Under the pieces are notes generated by a model. That model was not told where the DNA came from and ran no database searches. It saw only the letters and a list, made by a program, of their open reading frames with translations. DNA of 64,000 nucleotides. It comes from Lytechinus pictus. Its lineage: Eukaryota; Echinodermata; Echinoidea; Temnopleuroida; Toxopneustidae. Position numbers and translations under genes: made by a program. Positions within the stretch are counted from its first letter, which is position 1, and each line of letters starts with the position of its first letter. Below, one piece after another: positions 23,701-35,700 of this stretch. The stretch lies in assembly GCF_037042905.1 (NCBI RefSeq), contig NC_087262.1, forward strand, positions 4,674,001 through 4,738,000, in the 5' to 3' direction.

Positions 23701-26700
23701 GCATGTTTCCATTTTCATATATACCGGTCAATTGACCGGCATGTTTCCAGTTTCATTATACAGTGAAACGTATGGTCAATTGACCGGCACGTTTCCATTT
23801 TCATTATACAGTGAAACATATGGTCAATTGACCGGCATGTTTCCATTTTCATTATACACTGAAATATATGGTCAATCGACCGGCATGTTTCCATTTTCAT
23901 ATATACCGGTCAATTGACCGGCATGTTTCCAGTTTCATTATACAGTGAAACATATGCATGGTCAATTGACCGGCATGTTTCCATTTTCATTATACACTGA
24001 AATATATGGTCAATTGACCGGCATGTTTCCATTTTCATATACACTGAAACATATGGTCAATTGACCGGCATGTTTCCATTTTCATATTATACTGGTCAAT
24101 TGACTAGCATGTTTCCATTTTTATAATACACTGTCCAATGACCGGCATGTTTCCATTTTCATTACAGTGGACATTCTATAATGTAATGAAACACAAGTGA
24201 AGACTCTTTAATAATGGGAGAATTTTCTAAAACAAACAAATCAAATAATTGGAATTTAGCAATTATAATTATAATTTTAAGCTTGGAAAGAGAGTCAGTT
24301 AATTAAGAGCTGTAAGAAACTTCTATCCTTCACATGCATTATTAATTGTAAGGTTAAAATCAAGAAAACGACTGGGTATCTATTCTATGCCCACACTTCT
24401 AGTGAACACATATGTACAGCACGCTTCGCATCACATATACACACACGGAACGCACAGTCTTAACTGACCAATCAGAGAACGGCTGAGAATGGAAACCCGT
24501 CGGTCGCTAGCCAGCAGTTTTGCAAGGACCGTCTTTCTTGTGGCCCATTTTTTATGATGCGCCATGTGAAACGCATTTCAAATAAATTATCTGCAAACAT
24601 ATTTTATTCATCCGTTAAAATAAACAAAATATTTGTTTATTAAAATGATGTGATATCTCACAAAGTCAAACTCAAAGTTGTATTGATTAAAACGTAAAAG
24701 CAAGCTTACGAATTGTAGGCTATTTGTTTATCATAAATTCCAGAAACACCCCGCTTATAGCGCATCATAAAAGATGGGCGACACGAAAGACGGTCCTTGG
24801 ACATGTTGGAAAGACCCTTTCGTGCAATCGGCCCCAGGGGCCTGTTGCATGAAAGGTAGGGACTTTCGTAGAACCATTCTACGTAAGAACGAGATATCGC
24901 TCAACTGTTTCACAAAGCCAGTTTGGGCGATACGAAGAATGGTCCTTGGTCTTGGAAAGACACCTCCAGACATGTCCTACGTACTACGTAGGCATGATCT
25001 TCTCTGCACACCGCCCGCCACCGTCGGCATTGATTGTGAGAGAAAATGTGTTTACGGCAAGCCACACTGACATATCACCTTTTGCCACATTTTTGGGGGT
25101 TGCACATAGCCTGGAGGCTTCTGGGGAGTAAAATTCATCTACTCTACGTAGGCTTACTCCCCATTGAAGCCTGGGACGCTTAGGCATAGTCTAGTCTTGA
25201 GGACGCAATGATGATGACTTTTAAAATAATGAAATATACTTCTTCATCATTGACGTCTTGACACTCTTCCCGTAGTCGCAGAAGAGAAGAACCAAAGCAA
25301 AGATGGATTTCCCTCGGAAATCCATCTTTTGAAACAAAAATCACTTGAATTTTATGAATTTCATTGATTTTTACACCTTCCTACGCCTAATGCGTAGGAA
25401 GGTTTTAAAAATCATATAATATAAAAATGAAAAAATTAAGATTTCTTACCTAACTGATGCCGAGTAGACCCCTCGATCCACACTAGCAGCTGCATGAGTT
25501 GGTAGCTACATGCTAGTTGAATTGTCCGACTCATCATCATAGACCTAATTCCCCTAATTTACCTCCATCCACGTCACTAGACTCTAGAGCTAGAAACTTC
25601 ATCATCATTCTCTTCATCTTCAAAATCATCAATTTGAAAATCCAAAATCTAGATAAACTTCTAGGTTTTCTTTCATTTCGTGATCGAAGTATTCAGTGAC
25701 AGTGTGGAGAAAACGTACCCTCGCAACATGTTTTGCATGCAAGTGGATCTTCACGTGGGAGAGCCAATCACGTCTCTCGTACACTTATACACGTCATTAA
25801 AAAAAAACAATTTCGCGAAGCATTCAGAGAGAGAACTTTAAACTATCAATTTAGTAAGTTTCATCGGTCTCCATGATAAATGATGTATACCATCGTGTTC
25901 TTCTTATTTTCCCCTTTAATTTGATATATATATCTTCATTTTTATGATTTTCAATATATTAATTTCACAAAACAGTTATATGCACATCCTGGTCGGTATG
26001 CAAATGAGACTGATGACATCATCCACTCAGTATTTCTTTTGTATTCTATTACATGAAATATGAAATATTCTAATTTTCTCCTCATTGTCAAGTGAAACAA
26101 CGCTTGATTCCTCCATTAACAGTTGGAACTAGCATTGCTTAAAACAATATGATTCAGTCGAGTTGGTCCCTATTGTCAAATCTGTAAAAAATGAAATATT
26201 GTATCATTCAAACAATAAAAAACAAAAGAAATAGTGAGTGATGGACATCGTTGACCATCTCATTTGCATGTCACAGAGTTGTGCATATCACTGTTTTGTG
26301 AAAAATAAGTGAAACTTAAAAATGTCATAACTTTCTTATTTTTCATCCGATTTTGATGAAATTTTCAGCGTTATGCTAGTCTAATTTTTCTCTATTTACT
26401 CAAATCAACATTTTTCTGGGGTGGACTTGACCTTTAACTATAGCGTCTATAGGGATACTGCACCCTCAAATACTAGGCTAGCCCTTTTGGTGGGGGAAAC
26501 CAAGTGCAATAATGTAACGTTTAATGAAGAATATTACCAGCTTCGTAAAATGTGTAAATATCTATAAAAAAAATATTCCAAAGAGCCGGTGTCGGGTTCC
26601 AACGATCGATCATTGTCATGTTTCTTTTGCAGCTTGAGCATATGAATGCGTCATTTCAGTTCATTGATCAATCGTTGGCACCTGACACTGGTTCTTTGGA

Positions 26701-29700
26701 ATCAAAATCTTGGATATTAAATCACATATATCACAAAGCCGGTAAGCTTATTAAATTCTTCATTTACAACTTTGCATTATTGCACTCTGTTCTCCCCACC
26801 AAAAGAGGAATTAAGCGGTAACCAAGGGGGTGCGGTAGCTCACCATTTTCTCCATAGAGTCTGTAGTAAAGCGTCGTGCAAAGCACTGGCACTTCAAGTT
26901 CTATGGGAGATTCCCGTCTGTGTAGGAGGAGGACTAAAAAAATCAGAAAATTAAAAAAAAAAAAACCTCCAATATCGCAGACAATCTCACATATTGGAGA
27001 GTCTCCCATATTGGCCATGCACCTCTACTGTAAAATGGCAAATATCAGACACTTGAACATAATTAGACCAAAACAAAAGTACAATCATTGAACGAAATAA
27101 AAATTTATCATTTCTTATTTCAGCTGCGCAAGTGCTAATTTTTATTATTACTATCAATAATTTTGATATGGAAATCAGTAAATAATGATTTACTCACCAA
27201 ACGGACCTCATTCGGCTCTAAAAATCGGACGTCCTCGCTTAGCTTCGCGCACCTCCGTTCTGATCGGCACTTTAGCTTTTTACTAGGAATTGGATTTTAT
27301 CCAAGTAAGGATATTTTAGAACAATTTGTTGTTCAAAGTTTTGTTTAGAATAATGAAAAGAAAAAGAATGGGTATCAAATAACTATTGCCTTTTTGGGGT
27401 GGGGGGGTCACTAAGGGTTTGGGATAAGGTTTGAACAAAATTCAAAGTTAGGGGAGGGGGGTAATGCAGAAAATTGGCTTATATCTTATAAATTTATATA
27501 TTTCATGTGCAAATTTGAATGTAGAATTAAAGAACCATCATATAAGTAAGAATACGCAAAATGGCTTTGTGCCTGTTCAGACAATTTAATTTGATTGAGT
27601 TATTCATTCATTGATTTATTCCGAGTTGAACTTTTAAAAATGTATTTCAAACATTATTTATTTTGTCATGCCTTTTTAATGTAGTTTATATTTTTCTAAC
27701 ATTTTGAAAGTTTGCTCATGAATCTCTGTGTTTTATTTATAATTACAGCGTGCTCCTGATAGTGGTCAGCCATCAATTATGGATTTCTATAAGTCTTGGT
27801 GGAAGGAAGATAAGACATCCACCAAAAGGAAAGCGGAGAGTAGCCAGGCAGCTTCCAGTGGACAATCTAAAGCTAAGAAGCCTAAGAAGAGTGAAGCTAG
27901 CAGTAGTGAGTCGAGTTCAGATAGCAGTGATGATGACGAACCTGCAACTGCAAAGAAGGCGCCGGTTAAACAAGTCGCAGCCAAGGCCTCGGCACTGAAA
28001 AGAAAGAAAGAGGAGTCGAGCTCGGAGGAATCGAGCAGTGAAGAAGAATCAACAAGTGCTCCAAGGAAGAAAGTGCCGACAGTGACTCCTGCCAAAAAAC
28101 AAAAGGAGGAAAGTTCGAGCAGTGAGGAGGAATCTAGTGCAGATGAAACGAAGCCTGCCATCCCTTCAAAGAAGGTTGCAAAGAAAAAACAAGAATCAAG
28201 CAGTGAGGAAAGCTCAAGTGATGAGGAAGAAGCATCTGCTCGTAATAATGTCCCAGTAAATAAAGCAAAAAAGCAACAAAAAGCGGTTTCTAGTTCTGAC
28301 TCGGACTCTTCCTCGACAGACGAAGAAGTGGTAAAACAGAATGCAGCAAAGTCAAAAGCTAAGAAGGCTGTGAAAGTAGCAGCAAAGTCCAAACCAGCCG
28401 AGTCTAGTAGCTCAGACAGCGATTCGGACGAAGATGAAAAGCAACCGCAAAAGCCAAAACAGACACAGAAAAAGGCAATTAAAGCAAAACCAGTCAAAAA
28501 AGCAGAATCCAGCAGTTCAGATAGTGATGATGATGTTGCCCCCAAACCGGTAAAGGTTGCCACACCCACTTCAAAGTCATCCGCTGGTGCTTCAAAGGAA
28601 TCGGGAACGTCGGATAGTGAGAGTGACTCAGAGGAAGAAGCTCCCAAGAAAGTGAAACCAACTGCAAAGGCCACTGCCACAAAGACTGAGTCATCTGAAT
28701 CCTCTGAAAGTGACTCTTCAGATGATGAAGGTGATGCCAAATCAAAAACTACAAAGAAAAGTACAGGTGTAACTACAAGTAAAGCCAAAGCACCTCCTGC
28801 AAGTAGTTCTGATAGTGACTCATCATCCGATGAAGAATTCACCAAAGTGAAACCATCTCCAAAGGTGACTAAAGCCACCCCTAAAACGAAATCTGCGACC
28901 AAGAAGGCTGCCTCAAGCAGTTCTGAAAGTGATTCTTCGTCAGATGAAGAAGAGAGTAAAAAGCCGACAAATGCTGTAAAGACTCTTAAGAAACAAACTA
29001 AATCTCCTGCAGTAAAGAAGCCAGCTAAGGAAAGTAGTTCCGAATCAGAAAGCGATTCGGATGATGAAGCTGCGCCTAGCAAAGCCACCAAATCTCCTGC
29101 AGCAAAAAAGCCAGCCAAGGAAAGTAGTAGTTCCGAGTCAGAAAGTGATTCAGACGACGATGCAGCACCTAGCAAACCATCAAAATCTCCTGTGGTAAAA
29201 AAGCCAGCAAAGGATGAAGCAGCCCCTGGCAAACCAACAAAATCACCTGCGGCAAAGAAGCCAGCTAAGGAAAGCAGTAGTTCTGAATCAGAAAGTGATT
29301 CAGAAGAAGAAGCAGCACCCAGCAAACCAACTAAATCTCCTGCAGTTAAGAAGCCAGCCAAGGAAAGCAGTAGTTCTGAATCAGAAAGCGATTCGGATGA
29401 TGATGCAGCAACTAGCAAATCAACTAAATCTCCTGCAGTAAAGAAGCCGGCCAAGGAAAGCAGTAGTTCCGAATCTGAAAGTGATTCAGACGACGAAGCA
29501 GCACCCAGCAAACCAACTAAATCTCCTGCAGTTAAGAAGCCAGCCAAGGAAAGCAGTAGTTCAGAATCTGAAAGTGATTCAGACGACGAAGCAGCACCCA
29601 GCAAACCAACTAAATCTCCTGCAGTTAAGAAGCCAGCCAAGGAAAGCAGTAGTTCTGAGTCAGAAAGCGATTCAGATGACGAAGCTGCGCCTAGCAAACC

Positions 29701-32700
29701 AACTAAATCTCCTGCAGTTAAGAAGCCAGCCAAGGAAAGCAGTAGTTCTGAATCTGAAAGCGATTCATCAGATGACGAAGCAGCGCCTAGCAAACCATCA
29801 AAGTCACCTGCAGTTAAGAAGCCAGCCAAGGAAAGCAGTAGTTCCGAGTCAGAAAGCGATTCAGACGATAATGCAGCGCCTAGCAAGCCTAAAACCACAA
29901 AAGGAACTGTGAAGGGATCTAACACCATTAGGGTTAATGGTGTAAAGCATGGTGATGAATCCGATAGTAGCGACAGCTCCGAATCAGAAGACGAAAAGAA
30001 GCCTATTCAGAAGAAACAAGTATTAACAAAGCCGGTAAGAATGTTTCCTGCTTTCCAGTGTCATCGTAGTAGTGAAGGTATTTTCAGTTTTAATAGCTTT
30101 TGGTTAGCCATCTTTTACAACTGAAATTAACTATGATAGATCAACAAAGCGGTACTTAAATCTGATTACGACAATGAACAATGGATAATATTAAATACTT
30201 ATAAAATGCAAAACTCTTCAAATCATGCAGGCTTAAAGTGTTTTGTTGGGTATTACAGCCAGCATTTATTTGATGTACAAGCCTTTACTTGCTAGTAACC
30301 TGCAGCTTCTGAAATTATTTCCTGAATTTCGAAATTCTTCTACTCCGTACCAAATGAATTGTGTGTCAAATTTTCACAAGTTAAACTACACTTTTAAGCA
30401 AATATTCATTTCTATCTGAGTTGTCTACTCATTTATCTCTTTTAAATGCATGCCAATGTTAATTCTGTGCATTTAGATGCTAAATAGGTTTCATTTCGTC
30501 GAATATTTGAAAATATACAGTCTGACTACATGCAAAACTTTCAGAACATCCCAGATAAAATTTTTTCAATTTTTCATTTGGCTTATAACCTTATTTGAAC
30601 ACTTTCCATTGATATATATATAATTGTACGTTCATCCTCATAAATATAACATTTATTCCTCGTTGCAAATTGAATAATGAATTAAAGTGTCTCAAAATTG
30701 ATTGTGAAATGCTGTTTATGATGCACATAAGAAATGATGTTTCATGAAAAGCAATGGAATCTCCAAAATGACAACAAATTGACTTAATACTTCCAAAGGT
30801 CAAATGCACCACACACATATAACCATGTATGGGACTACACCATATTTTTGGCCTTACAGTTTCAGATGTTATTTGTTATGTTTTTAATATGAGGGCCCTG
30901 GAAGAGCAATCTTTTACAGCGTACAATTTTTTCATGATATTCTACCAAAATATGAAAAGAATTGGATAGCTTAGAATGGTTATTTTGATTTTTTTACCAT
31001 AACTTTGGAATTTTATAATTTACAACAGAAGAAGAGTCGTCCATCTTCAAGCAGTGAAAGTGACAGTGATGAGGAGACGCAAAAGAAGAAACCTGTCGCG
31101 AAAGGAACACCGATCAAAGCCGTCAAGGCAGTACAGAAAACACCAAATACAGTCCCAAAGATGAAGGTTTGTGCTCCCAATTCTTAAAATTGTTCTTCAG
31201 ATAATTTCACTCTTTTCCGGCTTGTTGGTAAACCAACCAATTGAGGTTATCTGTTAAACACTAAAGAATAGAGGACACCCAAGTAATGATGTTTCATGAC
31301 TTTGAAAATATCCCAGAAATGTAGACTTATTATCCTTTATTTGAAGCTAATAACTTCATATAGATTCAGGCCATCATCCATGAATAAATTAATTTGTTGG
31401 TCTGTCCTAATTCATGTAAATTCTGTTAACAATAGAAGAAGAGTCGTCCATCATCAAGCAGTGATAGTGATAGTGACGAGGAGGAGACGGAAACAAATAA
31501 GCCTGTTGCGAAAGGAACACCAACCCAAGCCGTCGGCGAGATTCAGAAAACGCCAAATACAGTCCCAAAGGCAAAGGTACGTGTTCAGATCCTTGTTCTT
31601 TTCTTTTTATTCGATTATTTTTTCCAACGTATTGACATATTTTTGCAGTTACTATGCAGGCGCTTTCTACAACGCACCAATTCCTTTTTTAAATATTATA
31701 AGTCGACTTACAATGGATTGCTGAAAGGTTTTTGTTGAAAATTGGTGGACCGGGAAAGCAGATCGTCAGAAGATTCAGACCAGACAAAAAATTGCAAACG
31801 TGTCATTTGTCCAGAGTCCAAGACAACACTGGTGTTTTGAATCACTGATTTTTGACAAAGGCTGTTTTGTCATTGAAGGGCTTATGAGTATGACAGAAGA
31901 TTCTCTGCGTTATAGAAAGCGTCTGGGCAGTGATTGCGAAAATATCTTATTGAATAATCATGGCTCCATAACAATGTTTTGTGTTTGATCATGGGGCTGA
32001 TTTCTACACCTTTGTACTGTTTCATAAAGCTGTTTGTAAGTTAAGAGAGACTTTAAAGGAGAATGAAACCCTTGAAACTAGCTGAATCCATATCAAAGAG
32101 AAAAATCAAAGAAACATATTGTTGAAAGTTTGAGGAAGATTGAATGAATAATAAGAAAGTTATGAGCATTTGAATATTGAGATCACTAGTGCCATGTAGA
32201 TCCTCCCATCGGCAATGCGACCAAGATCTGTGATATCACACACGTACAACTCCCTCATTACTTTAGTACTTATTTCACTTATATTCTCACTTTTATAGAG
32301 TCTATCACAAGGTTAGGTGTTTTCTTTATGAGATGACAAGTACAGAGGTTTCACAACATTATATCATTGATGAATCGTTTGTCATATGATTAGAATGAGC
32401 AAAAAGAGATGTTTTGGGGTATATTTTCAGTGTCCGAATGGGAGAGTTGTACGTGTGTGACATCACAGATCTTGGTCGCATTGCCAATGGGAGGATCTCC
32501 ATAGCATTAGTGATCTCGACATTCAAATGCTCATAACTCTTTTATTGCTAGTCCTATTTTACTCAAAGTTTTGTTGATCTTATTCTTTGATTTTTCTGCT
32601 TTCACAAAAGCTAACTTGCTCCAAGAGTTTCATTCTCCTTTAAGAACAACTGTTTAACCTTTCTTATGTGCTAAATAAATAATCGCCAATGAACACGTAA

Positions 32701-35700
32701 TGGTGAATGTCATTTACCACAAGAAAGGATCACCAGTCGTTCTTAAAGTCGCTGTTAATACTTCGGTCGCATTTGCTCTATGGCGGCTGTACGGCGAGTT
32801 GAAAACAGCCGTTTTATTCATATTATTATTCATACCACCTATATGTAGCTATGGTAGAAAATGTTAAAACGGCTGTTTTCGACTCGCCATACGGCCGCCG
32901 TGGAGCAAATGTGACAGAGGTATAACTTACAAACAGCTTTATGAAACACCCAATTATTATCTTCAATCAATCGTACATATCAACTGTATAATCATGATCG
33001 ATCACCAAGCTCTGTGTCACAGACCCTGGGGGTGTTTCACAAATTGTTAAGTGTGTCTTAGAGTCATGCTTAAATATAAATACCAGTTGTGGTAATGATC
33101 TCAAAATGAGTTTGAACAGAATCCAATAAGATGACCACGCAAGTGTGTGTATGCATAAATTAAAAAAAAAATGTGCCAAATGACTGGAAGAAAATGTGTA
33201 ATTGCTGAGAAATAAAGCAAAATAAGCACAGAATTCCATCAAATGTCCGGTATTCTTCCAAGCAATATTAATACTGTCCCACATATGCCTTTTTGTGTTA
33301 GTGATCATCAGAATTATAGGTTTTCAGCTAAGATTTCATGATTTCACAAAGATCAATTTATTTCAATGTTCCAGATGTATATCTATCATAATGTGGTGAC
33401 AATTAACCTTGATTTTAAAGACTTTCTGATGAAAAAATTGTTTGCTGCAACTACTCTCTTTTACCTTTCAATGCCAATGCACACATGTTGATGGGTATGC
33501 AGTAGTGCACAATTCGTGTGCATGATCTTACCAATGGGGTGATGTGTTATATATTGTACACAACTGAAATTTTAGAGCAACACTGAGTCACCTCCCCAAG
33601 GCATTTAGTGTTGCAAAAGACTTTCCCCAAGTACCATCTTGCTTGATTGTTTAACCCTATCTAGGCCGGGGGGGGGGGGGGGGGCCTTGGAGGTCCCCCC
33701 TCAACGATTCGCGCAATATTATTGCCGCCCGAAATTTTTTTTATTTTTAGACCAATTTTGCATCACCCGGGTACGTGGTCAGACCAAAAATTGCTGAAAA
33801 AATGGATTTATGATTATTTTTAGTTTTGCTGGTCTAAATGTATTTATTTTATGCTTTTTATGATCTCAGAAGAGTCCCCAACAAATTTCATTGAAAAAAC
33901 AATGAAAAACAAAAGGTTAAAAAAACAATGAAATACATAAGAAATTGCAAAAAACAATATAATACATAAGAAAATACCACAAAGAGTTTCTATATAAAAA
34001 AATTTGAACATTTGGAGCTTTATTTAGGGAGTTGGAGGAAAAAGTATGATTTTGCATACTAATTACGCATAAATTAGCAATTCGCGTGAAAAAAAATTAG
34101 TATACAATTGTGTAGATTATGTCCTAGGCAACCCGCGTGCCAATTTTCGGCGCGATCGCGCGGTAGAGGGCCGAGATCTCAAGGGGGGGGCCTAGGAGGT
34201 CCCCCCCGGGCATATGAACTCCCAAAATACCCCGGCCTAGATAGGGTTAATGCTAGAATTACTCCCCAGGGAGTATAGATTGTGCATACACCGTCTGGGG
34301 GCTAATTAGAATCAAATGTCTGTGGTAATGATGATCTTGCAAGTGTTTACAAGGCATTCCGATGTAATAAGCATGATATAAAAGTGGACTACAGTCAAAC
34401 ATGTGGAGAAAGACCACTCGGGGGAGACAAGAAAAGTGGCCTTGGACAGGTTCCTGTAGGGCATTTTCAATGTGGTCTCCTCAAGTGAAACCGAACTTGT
34501 GGTCTTCATAGTTTATAGACATGTGGACACTATGGCAGGTGAGTGTTTCGTAAAGCTGTTTGTAAGTTACGGACGACATGTGATCCTTTCTTGTGGTAAA
34601 TGATATACTCCAAGTTTCCATTGATGTTGATGTAGCGCTTAAGAAAGGATCACCTGTCGTTTGTATCGTCGCTCTTAACCGACAAGCAGCTTTATGAAAC
34701 CCCTTCCCAGGAAGTTCCTGTACAGTTCCTTGTACATTGTTCAATGTGGACTATTCGGGGGAGACCAAACTTGTGGGCCCGAATTCACAAAGGTGGTTTT
34801 GAAAACCCACGGTTGAATCCATGGTTTATGCAGATTTCCTGTATAAATTACGCTGAATTTAGCGCGTATCGGGCGCGTGTATCAAAAATGTCCACTGTTT
34901 GAAGAGTGGACTCATGAATAAAATAGCGTGGATAACCATGGCAACAGGCGTCAATTTGGCGCACTGACAAAAGCGCGCATCAGCATTGGACATTTTTTTA
35001 TACACGCGCCCGATGCGTGGTAAATTAAGCGTAATTTATATAGGAAATCTGCATAAACCATGGACTCAACCGTGGGTTTTCAAAACCACCTTTGTGAATT
35101 CGGGCCGTGGTCTTTTAAGAGGGTGGTCGTAATAGATAGGTGGTCACTACACCAGGTATACAGTCAAATATGTGTTAGTGGTCGCCTCTCTAGCAGCCAC
35201 CGGTGTACAGTGACCACTATAACTGTTCCCATGGAGGCAGATTGTATGTGTAAGAATTTGCCTATATAGCTTTCACCTGTCTATTAAGGTCACATTTTGT
35301 GCTTCCTTTGGGTGTCCACTATAGAGTACCAAAGTGATGACGTCACAAAAAACTGTTTTAGCATTTCAGCGTTTTTTTATACCATATGTTGGTAGCGCAT
35401 GATGAAAAATCCCCACTACCAAAAATTTGGTGGGAATCGGTCCATGGGGGCCTTAGATATTGAAGTCGGTGTATTATTGGCCTGGTTCTAAATGTTAGGG
35501 ACCAGGGGTGGTATTCTGAAAACGTTCTTATCTTTGTTCTTATCTTTTATCTTATCTCATTGAGATAAGAAGACGCTAAAATCATTGCAAATCGGTATTC
35601 TGAAAATCTTCTTAACGCGTTCTTATCTTTGTAAGGACTGCCTCCTTCTTATCTTCAACACGCCCATTTTTAGGATATTACCAATCAAAATGCGCTTTAT

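Larger units (their letters stand above)
20866..24837. mobile_element. 4-kb foldback (FB/Galileo-like) element inside NOLC1 intron 1
   Basis: The ends are inverted repeats: CTGGGGCCGATTGCACG at 20866 and its complement ending at 24837. The long arms match in inverted orientation: about 20880-21245 against 24165-24530, with the same unique sequence in reverse. Between the arms lies a minisatellite (21240-24165) that itself switches strand near 21900. An extra piece (about 24540-24812) sits in the right arm only. No transposase frame is visible. Tandem repeats inside long terminal inverted repeats are typical of foldback elements. The class assignment is inference. Confidence 0.7.
32022..32952. 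mobile_element. GTTTCATAAAGC MITE interrupted by two other MITEs
   Basis: The host element starts GTTTCATAAAGCTGTTTGTAAG at 32022 and ends ACTTACAAACAGCTTTATGAAAC near 32945. It is split by a 591-bp TTAA element (32053-32643) and by a 165-bp CATTTGCTC element (32760-32926). In NOLC1 intron 4. Confidence 0.7.

Noticed and set aside
21373-23917. Repeated short frames (METCRSIDH and [16 protein letters not shown])
   Set aside because: They occur on both strands of the 47-bp minisatellite and start or stop wherever a unit varies.
21240-24165. CRISPR-like array appearance (regular 47-bp period)
   Set aside because: Units are contiguous with no unique spacers, the array switches strand, and the host is a eukaryote.
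25440-25500. Minus-strand donor-like CAGTTAG|GTAAGAAA as a hidden antisense exon
   Set aside because: A single splice-like site with no frame, promoter or partner acceptor is too weak.
27787-29928. 713-codon open frame on the minus strand, opposite NOLC1 exon 2
   Set aside because: It is the mirror of the repeated Ser/Glu/Lys codons of NOLC1. It has no recognisable domain, and the plus frame has splice sites and homology.
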